Both the position numbers and the translations under genes were made by a program. The notes beneath the pieces were generated by a model. That model searched no databases. It was not told where the DNA came from and worked only from the letters and a program-made list of their open reading frames with translations. Positions 31,665 to 43,215 of a stretch of DNA of 64,000 bases are shown one piece after another. The DNA comes from Scytalidium lignicola (lineage: Eukaryota; Ascomycota; Leotiomycetes). The stretch spans positions 62,001 to 126,000 of the forward strand of contig NCSJ02000016.1 in NCBI GenBank assembly GCA_002812745.2, written 5' to 3'. The stretch's first letter is position 1. Every line of letters begins with the position of its first letter.

Positions 31665-33249
31665 ATGGCGACGGTGGACAAGGTAGCAGTCTCGCATCTC
31701 GATATGGACGTGGATGATATCGGTGGTACCAAACAAGTCCAGATCCAGGAGGAGGTGCAATCATCTTGCTAGGGCAGCTACATTTCTGTGATGGCAGAAG
31801 AGAAGTCGTAGCATTGACGTCTCAATTGCAAGCTCGATTTCTACTTTGTACTCTTCTGTACGCTGATTTACCTTTTCAACGGCCTAGATCGAAGTAATCT
31901 AGGCAATGTTTAGACAAATAGCTTTCTGCCGACCTGGGAATACTTGTTATGGTTATCAACACTGTTATATCTCTTTTCGTTGTGACATATATCCTCTTGC
32001 AGCTTATCTTTGCGTCGCTGGGCAAGAAAGTCAGACAATCGTACTGGCTGGGCATCATTGGGCTGGGCTAAAGCATGTATATGTTTAAGTAAAGACTAAA
32101 GTACGGTTAATTGTTATTTATTTGCTTATCAGGGTTTTCAAATTTGGCTTTTATCTAACTGTCGTGATATATATATTCTTGTTCTATTCTTGGTTTGACT
32201 TGCATTTTACATTACTTTGTTCTATGGTAATTATGTTATTGTTGATGTTTTTGACAAGTTTATTACTTATAGCTACTTTTACATTAATAGGTTGTTGTAT
32301 AAATAGTAGTATTTATTTATTATCGAGAGGACATATAGTATTGTAGTTATTCTGGTTATACTGTTTTAGCTGGCTAAGAGTTTTAAGACTGTATAGNTTT
32401 TTTACTCTTATAGAATATGCTTATGTAGAGAATAAGATGATTATTAATTCTATGGTAAATTATAATCATATATGTAAGTTGTTAAAATATAATATTGTAA
32501 AAGGAGCTTATGATTAGAGGTTGTAATTTGTAAAGTTGTTCAATATTCTCTTAAGTANTTTTTTTACAAGATTTCATTATCTTTTTCTTTTTGGTTGTTA
32601 AGGTAACTTTGGCTTTTTAATTTAATTTAATCTACTTATTTTCTAATTTTGATTTGTTGTTCAATGTAAAGTTTTGGTTATTTAAGTTTAATTATTAACT
32701 TAATAACTGTTCTGCTGTATGTTATTAACGTTATTCTCTTGCTTTGCTTTACTTATTCTTCTGACTATTTTCACAATTGTCTGTATCATATTCTTGTTGT
32801 TTTTATTATTGTGAGAGTAGGCTTAATTCTTACTATTACTTTACTGCTCGAAAATACTGAGAACTCATATGCTAGTCTTGTGATTTTCCTTTTTGGCACT
32901 TTTATTACTTCCTCAATTATAGTTGTCTGGTTAGTAGGAAATACTTCTAAGCTTAAAAAACGTATAGTTGTTATTAATATAACTAATTACAAAAATCTGG
33001 CTAGTATAATTGGTAATAAGTTGTTCTTGGTAAAATAGAGATTTACATATCATTTACCATTAGTTATTATTCTTATATTTGTTATATTTGTGTTTGTTGG
33101 ATATGTTGTATATTGGTTTGTATTACGGGTAGCAAATAGATATAAAGCCAAGAAAGTAGTACAGATGACTTTAGAAGAGATTGAGGAAGAGAATATAAAT
33201 GATGTCAGGTACGTGGACAGGAAATATACTTTTGTATATGGATTGTAGT
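31665..33249 (+). pseudogene. RIP-mutated MFS transporter (Dal5-like) pseudogene
   Basis: Starts with an ATG at 31665 and 34 readable codons. A first-helix segment follows near 31840-31905, reading Y-L-F-N-G-L-D-R-S-N-L-G-N, the classic MFS TM1 signature. Then comes a frame-shifted piece ending S-Y-W-L-G-I-I near 32055. From 32070 onward the sequence becomes extremely AT-rich. The C-terminal half is still recognisable: G-N-T-S-K-L-K-K-R (about 32937-32965), a last helix, then T-L-E-E-I-E-E-E-N (about 33170) and Y-T-F-V-Y-G-L before a stop at 33247-33249. That ending is typical of Dal5-family carriers. Numerous stops and frame changes rule out function. Intact parts and wrecked parts differ sharply in composition. 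Confidence 0.7.
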
Positions 33250-33473
33250 TGCAGTTTTATGAATTATATTACTAGTTTTAAAACGCATAACTCTTATTAG
33301 AGTAAATTGCAAAAGGGCAGATATTCTTTGCAGAGAAGCTTAAAATGAAAATTTCAAGTATATATGCATAGTTCTTTACATTGATAGAAACCAGTAGCTA
33401 CTACTTGGCATCCTTAGGAGTTGACCTCTCTGGAGTCATGCCAATAATCACTTCCTACATAACCATAGAGTGA

Positions 33474-35874
33474 TCATAATGCAAAATATGTGTTCCAGTC
33501 GCCCGATCCATCTAAGAATAGCCCCTGATCAATTTCCATCCCATCAAATAAACCATATTCCCATTGCTGGTTATCTACTGAGGGCACCTCAGGTTTTTCG
33601 AGCCTCTCTCCAATCTTATTCGCGTCGTTACCACCTTCATCGTCATCCAAAACCCCATATTTTCGACTTAACAGGATCCCTTCGCCTCCCACTACTGAAA
33701 TAACATCGCTCCACTTCTCAAGCCGGGAATTTGCGAGTTTGATTTTCTTTGCTGCTAGATCCCATATGCCATTATTCCATACTCCTCCTTCTATTGTGCG
33801 GATTTCCTTCACTACGTGCTCGAATCTGTCCGCCAAGGCATCTAAGATACTGCGTATATCGATTTGAGGTCCTGATTGTGCAGGCACATCTTTTTTCAAC
33901 GTGATGGGAGTAATTGGCGTCCATTCAATGGGTATCTGGAGTTCAGAGTTGGGTGTTTGTGTTGGATGAACTTGTTGCTCTAAAGGTCCCGTAGACTCAA
34001 CAACCGAAGGATTGTAATCTTGGTTTTTCATAGGAGAAAACTTGGCCCAGCGAGAAAGGATCACAGCTCCATAGATTAGTTGACCATAGACAGGTTGGGG
34101 AATATAAAAATAGTCACAGACTGGTATGGAGAGCCAGTTTAAGAACCAAGTTTTGAGTGCATCGTTGGAACGAGAAATCAAATCAAGTGTTGACTGGTCA
34201 GAGAGCGAGAGCGAAGAGAAGGATAAAGATAAGTTATCCAGAATATTTAAGTTAATCATCATCGAGTCATAAAGACGTAATTGTGCAGTGCACAGATGGC
34301 TGGTCAAGAGGTCTGGTGGTCGAATTAGTGATATCTTTATGTAGGTAAATTCAAAGTAGAAGGTCTTACAATTGGTTCTCAGGTGTGGGGGAGCTGATGT
34401 TTGAATGCGCTCAAGCTCTCTTTGAAATGCATCGAGGTAAGTATCTATTGGAGTTTTTGGAATACCGGGGAGTTCGTTGAGGTTGTGGTTCCCTGAGTTA
34501 ATATAAAATATTCGCTCCGTCAAATATTGAACTCGAACTACTTGTACAAGAAGACTATCTGTCTCATACTCTGCAGTTTCTGCTAGCTCCTTCAGACACT
34601 GATCAATATACCTTGTATACCTGATTGACTCGATTTTGTTGAAAGTCAAAGCAGCACTGCTGAACTTTTAGTTATTCTCAATAGTTTTAGTTAGCCCAGT
34701 ACTTACCTTGAGCTCATGTACCAAACACCGATAAGAGCTCTCCTCTCGTCATTAGTTCTGGACGGAAACTTCCCCGAATTTGACTTGAGAAGTTGAGTTC
34801 TATTGGGTGACCTTGGGCTTCTGTTCAAGTCCATACTTGAAATAATACTTGCTGCCAACTGCACGAGATTGTGGAATTGAGCATGCAACAAGCAATGATA
34901 ATGGTAATACCCCAAAAGAACCAGAATACCTTGGACAAGATCTAAAGAACGTTCAGATCTCATAAGAACGTTTTCAGAGATATGCTGAGTTATTAGATAC
35001 ATTTGTCCATGCATTGACCGCAGATCTCGAATGGAAGCAACCATTCTGATAACATCCATAAGAAATGGGCGAGCCTCTCGCAGGTGTGCTGGAGTGGTTC
35101 CTGGTGAGATGATGACAAATGGGAACCATGGACAGAATTGATTCATATAAGTTGATAACAATTTCTCATCCGACTCCGCAGGACGGAGATCCTCCTCAGT
35201 TAATGGTGCTCTGCAGATGCATGTTGTCGGCGCAAATGAGTTGTAGGTAGGTGGCAGAATATTTGGTATGAGAATATTCTCTGCAGAGAAACATTGTACC
35301 GTAGATTTGCCAGTAGATGACGGCAGATGACTTGCTGACTTTTCCTTACTACTGTCTGGGCTACCTGACGTAGATGGAATTCCTCTGGATACCCCCAACA
35401 CATCGATTAAAGTATTAAGCCTCTCTTCTAATTGGGCAGTTTTGCTGACAAGATTGAGAGTGGTTAGCTAAAGTCTCATCATTCTATCAATGCAATGTGA
35501 ACGCATATATTAACTCTAGTAATGGTCCCAACAAGTTATTTGATTTAATATGAATAGGACTTACGAAGGTTTTGACTGTCTCTTCTTTCTTGGTTTGCGG
35601 ACTTGATCGATACACTCCTTGTGTAGATTTCAACATCTAGGGCGTTAATCTAGATTAGTATGTGGAGGAATGATTGCAGAACATAATATGACCCAAATCT
35701 TAATTCTAGAGAGCCAATATTATGTGTCCCATAATACTGGAACAGCACTGACCTGTCACATTTAGCTCCAGGAGCCTCATTATTAGATCGAATGCACTTC
35801 GCTTTTGCTACTGAGCATGGTGCACAAGCACTTCCCCATCTAGCAGTACTAGCTGACGTCTTAGCATTTTCCAT
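33474..35874 (-). pseudogene. Zn(II)2Cys6 transcription factor with an in-frame stop in the zinc cluster
   Basis: Four exons (35874-35753, 35636-35565, 35444-34707, 34656-33474) would give about 704 codons. All joins keep frame. The cluster has C17, C20, C27 and C39 in exon 1, then C42 and C49 in exon 2, with proper CX2CX6CX11CX2CX6C spacing. The codon right after C42 is TGA (35632-35630). The basic linker R-K-P-R-K-K-R and a short coiled coil follow, then a full fungal_trans region with Y-M-S-S and a C-terminal acidic tail. Apart from the TGA the gene looks intact, so the stop may be recent, a sequencing error, or bypassed by a different splice. It is divergent from the MFS efflux gene at 36306 and probably once controlled it. 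Confidence 0.7.
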
Positions 35875-35887
35875 AGCTAGAATATGT

Positions 35888-35914
35888 GTCCGCTAAACAC
35901 AGCATTTCTCGGAC
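35888..35914. promoter_or_regulatory. GTCCG-N17-CGGAC inverted repeat
   Basis: Five-base arms with CCG/CGG cores in the divergent promoter of the regulator/efflux pair. Spacing is long for a zinc-cluster dimer, so it is only a candidate. Confidence 0.25.
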
Positions 35915-35990
35915 CGGGTATTGAATGAAAACTCCGCGAGGCGTTGAGGTGCGAATAGAGCTTGGGGTAGTCGGGGTTTATAGAAAAACG

Positions 35991-36023
35991 CCGACCCTTT
36001 CGTACCACGGTTTTGTGGGTCGG
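35991..36023. promoter_or_regulatory. CCGACCC-N19-GGGTCGG inverted repeat
   Basis: Perfect 7-base arms at 35991-35997 and 36017-36023, midway between the divergent regulator and efflux genes. Either a two-half-site operator or a fortuitous hairpin. Confidence 0.35.
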
Positions 36024-36305
36024 GACTAGGCCAATTTAACCTCAATTAGAACGGTAATTTCAACCGGAATTTTCGATAAACTCCGAATTCTCCGTTTCAG
36101 CAAAAGAGTCTCCTGTTCTCTGAAGACTAACATTTGCTTCTACTTTGGCATTCTTTGCAATGGTAATAAGACAGAATTTAGTTATACGCTGAGGGTTATC
36201 CATGCTAGTACAATACAATTACATTTGTTCTTTGTCATGGATAAACGTACCTTCCAATAAGTCAGTTTCAATCTACCTTTGAGAACTCATTATTATACGT
36301 TAGTC

Positions 36306-38348
36306 ATGACGGCTTCAACAACAGCCCGTGGCACACCTGAAGCTGCGGTTATGTCGACTGGTACCCCTACTAAGGAGGATATTAATGCAGATGCCACGCA
36401 TCTACCATCTGTTAGAGACGTAGTACAAGAAGTCAAGGGGCCTACAGATGTCAGTGACGAGGTTCTGCTACATGGTGCCCCTTTCTTCGTCATGATTGCT
36501 TCTGTCATAATGGCAGTCTTCTTAGTTGCTCTAAGCGCCACAGTATTAGGAACTGTATGAAAATCAAACACCTTTCGGTCGTCACTGGGCATTAACATGT
36601 ATCTAGGTTGCACCCACCATTACCTCAGAATTCCACACAGTAAAAGATGTTGGATGGTATGCATCCGCATATCTTATTACCAAGTAGGTTCATTATCATT
36701 ATTTAAACGTTGTTATTTCTGGAGTGTTACTTATATTTCAGCGAACAGCTGCGGAATGGCACCATTCACAGGAACGTTGTACAGGATGTTTCATTTAAAA
36801 CCTCTTTTCATTATTTTCATCGGGATTTTCGAGCTTGGCTGTCTCATAGCAGCTACAGCACAATCTTCAAATGTGCTCATTATAGCAAGAGCGATTTCTG
36901 GGATTGGGGGATCTGGGATCGTCACAGGATCGATAACAATTATCGCAGCAACAGTTCCCTTAGATAGACGAGCATTTTTAATCGGTATTGGGATGGCCTG
37001 TCTTGCAATTGGTCAGTTACACTTTCATGCTTGCTATTGTCTATATCTTAACCTGAGCTATAGGCCAAACTATCGGTCCTATCATTGGTGGGTTGCTCAC
37101 AACCTACGTGTCATGGAGATGGTGCTTTTATATGTAAGTGATGCAGAGAGGAAGAGTGAATGTGAAAACAGATACTAAATCCTCTAGAAACTTGCCTATG
37201 GGTGCTGTTGTTGTCATTCCACTCGGATTGTTTGTTAAGTTGCCAGTAACAAGGTTGACCACATCGAAACTTACTGTTATCCAGAGAGTATTGAGTATCG
37301 ACCTTATTGGTTTCTTTGGTTTCGCGGCTGCTTGCGTTATGTTTCTTCTTGGTCTTGAATGGGGAGGAGATACATATCCATGGAACTCGAGCACAGTTAT
37401 TGGACTTCTTTGTGGAGGATTGGCAGCGTTTGCTTGTCTCGGTGGGTGGTTCGTGTATAAGGGGGATTCGGCATTGATCCCTCCACGATTGATGAAGAAT
37501 CGAATCAACCTAGCACTTTTCCTAACGGCTTTTCTACAAAGTGGTGGTGTATACACAGCATCATATTGGTTGCCAATCTGGTTCCAAGGAATAAAAGGCG
37601 CATCCCCTTTGTCAAGCGGAATCAGAATACTGCCAATGGTTATATCTCAGTTCATTACTTCAATCATTTGCGGAGCATTAGTCCAGAAAACCGGATACTA
37701 TCTTCCGGAAGTTGTGGGAGGAAATGCATTAGTTGCAGCTGGAGCGGCTTTGATGTCGACAATGAAGCCCGACACCACTGAAGGGCAGTGGATTGGATAC
37801 CAGATCCTGCTGGAGCTGGGCGGGGGTTTGTTTTGCAGTTAGTAAGTTTACCAACTACTATATCTATCGGGAAGATCAAATAAAGCTTACATGTATATTC
37901 TCAGTTAGTAACAGCAATTCAGACAAATATTCCCCCAGAAGACGCTTCTATTGGGGCAAGTTATGTGATGTTTTCCCAGTACTTGGGAGGAGCTATATTC
38001 GCTTCCATAGCCAAAACAGTTTTTACTTCCTCTATAAGACCAGCTCTCCTGAAATATGCACCTAGTGTCAATTCAAATTTTCTAGTAGACTCTGGAGTTA
38101 CCAATCTACGGGATGTGATTCCGGCAAAAGACCTTAGCGGAGCGCTTCTAGCGTATAATGAGGCAGTCGATCATGTTTTTGTAAGTTTTTTTTTTCCCGA
38201 GTAGATAACGTCGAACGCCAATTCATAATTTATATAGGATGTTCAACTAGCAACAGCTTGTGGTGCACTTGTTGCTGGTTTTTTCGTGGGTTGGAGAAAG
38301 GTTAGTAGGAAAAGGTCTAACAAGAAAGACATTGAAACTTCGGACTAG
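36306..38348 (+). CDS. MFS drug-efflux pump, DHA2 (14-TM) type
   Basis: Seven exons: 36306-36554, 36607-36683, 36749-37011, 37064-37133, 37188-37837, 37909-38180 and 38238-38348, about 563 aa. Motifs include D-V-G-W-Y-A-S-A-Y-L-I-T in TM2, the antiporter motif C region G-Q-T-I-G-P-I-I-G-G in TM5, and W-R-W-C-F-Y-I-N-L-P-M-G after it, all typical of 14-helix toxin and multidrug exporters. The TM1 motif lacks the usual acidic residue (A-L-S-A-T where A-L-D-x-T is common). The exon 5/6 join is uncertain. The strong GTAAGT donor at 37842 puts TAG in frame, and only the weaker GTTAGT donor with a TTAG acceptor keeps the frame. If neither is right the gene is broken. Paired divergently with a zinc-cluster gene. 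Confidence 0.75.
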
Positions 38349-38975
38349 CTATGCAAAAATCGATAAAACTCGGGCAATTAATTCCTGAGAAGAATAATAT
38401 TCCCACATAAAATAATATTCAACAGAAGTAGACTTTAAGTGTTTTCGGAGGAATAATGGAATGAGATTAGGAAAGACCGTTTAAAAGAGTTGGATAGTTC
38501 ACCAAGTAGACTTTTGTTTTCATATATTTAGACTATGAAAAATATTTTATATTCAATTTTGTATATTTTTATTAGTTTAAGCTTCTCACCTGTTCCATAT
38601 TGACTTTTATAGAAGAAAAACAACCCCAAAAAGGACAGGCCTATGAAATAAATTGTTTCATCGTATCTGTTGCGATCCGGCCCGAGCCCTTCATTAAAGT
38701 TTGCATAAACTAGCTGGCTAGTCGGTGTCTCGGCCCGGACTTCGACATAATACCGGCTTCTTGTTACATTGTCTTTGCAACGTCACTTCAACTGAGTTTA
38801 TACAAAATAAAAGTTAAAGAGGAATATCGTGGACGTATGATTTTTTTTACCAACAGATTTCATTTAACTAGAAATCTAAACGAATGTGAAATAGATGCCT
38901 TGTCGATTTCTAATATCTACTATCCAACCTAAACAGTTTTAGACTAGATAGGACCATATTATAAAATGGACAAGT
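38349..38975. other. AT-rich convergent 3' region
   Basis: Between the efflux gene and the propeller gene 3' ends. Nothing coding seen. Confidence 0.5.
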
Positions 38976-40004
38976 CTATGCATAGTATCCCCTAGTGTCA
39001 ATGGCAGCAATTTTACCAGGTTCAGTTATTGTTCCATTGACAGGATAGTAAACCCCCCCTGTGGTAGTAGCATACAGCACGTAAAAATCGTTGGCCGTAC
39101 GTCCGAAGTGAGACGCCGAACACCCCGCCAGTATGGTTGAAAAATTGTTACCAGCAACAGGAATAACACTGCTGGATCCCTCTGGTACCACAAGAAGCGT
39201 GTTGTTTCCATTGCCCATAAGCCAGATATTGCCAAGTGGGTCGAAGGTAAAGTCGTCAATCAAATAATTGGCCTGAACAACAGTGTGGACTTGACTACCA
39301 TTCTTTTGGTAGCCCTGACTGTCGATCTGGACTCGGTACAGACTTTCCAGTAAAGTGTTAGTCCAATACAATTGTCCATCCCGGACCTTGATGCCGTTGA
39401 CCTCGAGAGGTACTGCTCCAGCCCCGACTGGATACATCTCAGGCACCTTGACTGTAGTCGCAATCACACCGGTGTTCACATTAACCGACCATATTTCTCC
39501 GAATGCTGACTCTGCTACCAAGATGAGCTCATCATTTTCGGAAATCACAGCCAGACCGTTTGGTAACTGAGCACCCGTCAGGTCGGCAATTTTGGAGACA
39601 TTAGTAGGGTTGGAATGGAAGTCAACCCGCCACAGGGAAAATGTATCCGCAATCGGGAGAAGATTCGAATTGTTCCCGACAACGACTGCAAAGACATCGG
39701 GACTAAACTCGACGATACCAAGCAGGGTGTTCAAACCGTTGGACTCGAGGAACGAATGTACCACTCGCGGGAGCTGGCCAGAGGAAGGAGTGAGCCCATA
39801 CAGAATTCCCTCGCCAATATTAGTGGCTAGAACTTCGCCATTGGAACGCACATCTATATTTTCCAGCCATGTGGGTGTCACGTTGAAGTGGGTGAGCGTT
39901 TCGACGGGGAGAGGGAGCTCTTGCCGCGGTTTAACAGTCAAGGCATTCGATACGTGGTCCGCCAGAGATGAGAGTGCCAAAAAGGAAGCGAGGAAGTTCC
40001 TCAT
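38976..40004 (-). CDS. Secreted SMP-30/gluconolactonase-like beta-propeller protein
   Basis: Single exon, 342 aa. The first 21-23 residues form a signal peptide (M-R-N-F-L-A-S-F-L-A-L-S-S-L-A). The rest is built from repeats of about 45 residues in a six-bladed propeller style. P-T-W-L-E-N-I-D-V-R-S-N-G-E comes near residue 44, L-P-N-G-L-A-V in the middle, and D-D-F-T-F-D-P-L-G-N-I-W late. Several N-x-S/T sites support secretion. Related fungal proteins are annotated as SMP-30/gluconolactonase/LRE-like or TolB-like propellers, and most have no proven reaction. It stands alone, with no obvious partner. Confidence 0.8.
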   Translation of the reverse strand: MRNFLASFLALSSLADHVSNALTVKPRQELPLPVETLTHFNVTPTWLENIDVRSNGEVLATNIGEGILYGLTPSSGQLPRVVHSFLESNGLNTLLGIVEFSPDVFAVVVGNNSNLLPIADTFSLWRVDFHSNPTNVSKIADLTGAQLPNGLAVISENDELILVAESAFGEIWSVNVNTGVIATTVKVPEMYPVGAGAVPLEVNGIKVRDGQLYWTNTLLESLYRVQIDSQGYQKNGSQVHTVVQANYLIDDFTFDPLGNIWLMGNGNNTLLVVPEGSSSVIPVAGNNFSTILAGCSASHFGRTANDFYVLYATTTGGVYYPVNGTITEPGKIAAIDTRGYYA

Positions 40005-41487
40005 ATTCTTTTGAAAAAAAATGCCGGTTTATATCGATAACGAATGTAGAGATCACTCTGATTGTGATTGTGCTGTTAAAATGGTGACTGGCATCCCATT
40101 TTATGGTTCTTAGATAGCTTTGAATATTACAAAAGAAGTGCTTATTCTATCATTATAAAGTAATTTAATAGTGTCATCCAATATAAATTGAATTGGCTCT
40201 TTTCAATTATTGGATCTTGGGGGCCAATGGCTAGTAAGCGTAAAGATCTGATTAACCTCAAACGATTACTGTACCTCGGGACCGATGATTTTAACGACAT
40301 TTTGGAGGGTGTCGTGCCACAATCTCAATAATAAGTGTTCCGGGACTGAGGATTTTTAAAAAATATTGCTAGTAAGCCTTCTGGTTAACCCCTGCTGAAC
40401 CATTAATGATTCTACTAAGTTTACTAATTACGGATATATTCCCTCGAGCCACAGATGGCCATTTTGGCCACTTTTACCGTCGTTGCCTTAAATTTATGCC
40501 CACTTTTTCACGAAAGAAAGATTTCGAGCGGATAATACCCTTCTATATAAATTTGGCCCAATGAGCTCGGTATTGTAGGGCTCTAGGAGATACTTGCACG
40601 GTAATACTGTAACTTAACCTTCCCCTTGGCCACCTGTGGGCTCAACTTCAACTACTAATTTTCATTTAGATTGGCTAGACGACTTTAGCAACGTAATTTG
40701 GGCAATTTAAGGCTCTGTTATACCGCGGTACTTATCTCGGGCCGTTTCAGTCGCAGGTAGGTGACAAATCGTACACCGACAAAAGAGAATGCTATCCATG
40801 TGTAATGCGATGTCTGCTCTCATTCCGGATATTTGGAACCTCATAAGGTTAAGCACGTTTAATCTTCCGAAAATGTCGGTTGGTGGTGGCGGCCGCTAGC
40901 TCCATTTTAGATCCTCGGCGAGGTGGACGAGGCGGAATTTCTAATTACGGAGTATTTTTAAACTTCTAAGAACTTACCATTTTCTACATACTTTTATCAT
41001 TATTATTACATATTTTAATCAGATAGTTAAAATAAATCATATCATCATTCTAACTTTAGTCCGTAAAGATTTCTATCGGGTACGACGTTAACTGAACAAC
41101 AGTAAGTCAACGCTGGCGCAAAATTCCAGTTCTCGATATATATAGCCCCGAGTTATCCCTGGCTCCAAAAGACTCAAATCCTCAAATCACTACCTTAGCT
41201 CTAATTGTCAGATATTCATGACCGAAGATGTCGATATTCGCGAGTTGCCTCCATTATTTCGAGATACGATATATGTAACGAAGCTGCTAGGAGAAGACCG
41301 ATTATAGATCGACCCCGAACGAAATACCGCGGATATATGGTGAGGGAGAATCGTGCTTGTTTGTCAAGTGGCGGAGCTGCGTTGTGGAACGGCTCCTTAC
41401 CAAGGCATAATATGCTCCTAATAGCTATCAAATTTTAAACGAAGGATAGCAGACTGCAAGTATTAGCACCCAGCGCACAATAAGTGC
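40005..41487. other. Long intergenic region with a possible HET-domain remnant
   Basis: Mostly non-coding. At about 41218-41305 (+) a frame reads R-E-L-P-P-L-F-R-D-T-I-Y-V-T-K-L-L-G, a few residues, a stop, then I-D. This resembles the conserved block of HET (heterokaryon incompatibility) domains, but nothing else of the domain is visible. Confidence 0.35.
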
Positions 41488-43215
41488 TCAATCTCCCACA
41501 TCACGTAACGGGATATTTCTTCTGAGGACTTCGATTCCTCCGCCTCGTATCTGGAGATGTCGAAGCAGCAGAATCCGGCGGCGACGGTAATTTGCTAAGA
41601 GCGAGGGAAACGGCATCCTTCCCTTCTTCACTTTGCTCACTAGACATCTTTCCAATCGACAAGCCACGAGCGAGCTGCGGAGACGTGATCTCATGCCCGA
41701 ATCGTGAGCTACTTCCATCCCATCTTCAAAATAGACCACTTCATCACTGATGTCTCCTTCGGGCTCAAGATCACCTCGGTGGTACGCCTTTAAGAGATCA
41801 GATTGCTGAACCGCTCGTATTTCTGTTCCTTCATCGTTGCTGTACACAAATGCAATGCCCGCCATCCAGTCCGTTTTCCCTGTGTTTCCTAGTTTGAGTG
41901 TTGCTGCTCGAACATCATTCTGTAGGGCAGCTAGATGCTTCGTTGATCCATAGTAATGAATCAAATTAATCCAATCTGCTAGTTGTTGTCTGTCGCGAGA
42001 TCTGGCAATATCAATCTCATCCAAAAGCTGAAGGTCGTACCGAATTGGCTCTAAGCGTTCCTGGTCTTCAGATGAGGTTTGGTGATGTTGTTGGTCCCTA
42101 GGCTTCCGCCGTATCTGCATCTTCCAGATCTTACAGGTTGTTTTACAACATGTTAACAAGTACGTGGAAAGCGAATCATCAATTTCCATAGGGATGCCAG
42201 CCTCATTAACATCTGTGCTCAATGCTGCAAGACGGAGTAGAAGTCACTCATGGAGCGTGTATGCTCCTAGAAAGGCAAGGTATTGCTTTGCAGCTGGCTC
42301 TTGGTCGACATCACGTTTGATCTCTGCCATGAAGTAGGAAGGGGAACATTCAAACTGGGCAATGCGAGCCGACGGCAAACGATAAACCCGCGGAGTTAGC
42401 CTTTTAGCCAGATCTGTTAAGTGACTTAAACCAAGAGCGTATAGATAGTCCGGAAACCATGATACACTTCCACTCTGGGAGTTCGTAGACTGCTTGAATT
42501 CTGGGTCTCACGGTTTCGAACTGACAATTCTCCTAGACGCTCGCCGATCATTTTGCCTAGAAAGCAGAGGTGGCAAAACACATCGATCATGGAATGAAAG
42601 CTTTGCTTGTTGGATCTGGTGGCCCTGAGCACGGCCGTTGTGATCCATTGGTGTTCCTTGTATATCCTTTAAGAAAAACGGTCTCCAGATCCGCTGCTCC
42701 CATTGTGCTTCTAGCGCTCCGAATGCGTTCAGATATTTGAGCGAGCTGTCAATTTTCTCTGATTGCTCAGAGGTAATTTCAGCAAAAAGCTCTCCTGTGT
42801 TGTTTTGTATAGTTCGGGGTCCGCTTTCAAGCGTAGTAGCTCCATCATCACTGGCACAGTGAAGGTCGAGCTGTATTTCTAGGTGTTCCATCTCATCCTC
42901 GCGCATGTCTTCCGATATTGCAATCCATCGCGGGTGCAACATCTCCTCCGCATACCGCGGACTCGTTTTGTGTGGTTGTATGGAGGTACTATCCGTGATC
43001 TGTGTTGCTGCCTCGCTGGCACCTTCGCCATCTTCGTCTTTATCTTCGGCCATCCTCAACTCCCCTCGATCTGGTAAGATACGTTTTGCAGCTCGAACTC
43101 GTTCCCAGAGCTCATTGTAATCGACGTCGAGGACATCTGAATCGGTCTGGCGTGTCTGTTGTGGAAGAGAGCTGCCTATTTTGCACTCCATGATTCGTTG
43201 CGGCGATGCGTTCAT
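41488..43215 (-). pseudogene. Disrupted protein-coding gene of unknown function
   Basis: Two long open segments, 43215-42508 (235 codons) and 42222-41488 (244 codons), lie in line on the minus strand. Between them a readable stretch carries D-Y-L-Y-A-L-G-L-S-H-L-T-D-L and then Y-L-A-F-L-G-A-Y-T-L-H-E. A TGA (42238-42236) follows, and the same frame continues L-L-L-R-L-A-A-L-S-T straight into the second segment. Upstream, the frame changes near 42630-42510. The sequence is leucine- and charge-rich without a motif I recognise. Base composition is normal, so this looks like ordinary decay rather than RIP. An intron covering the TGA cannot be excluded. Confidence 0.5.
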
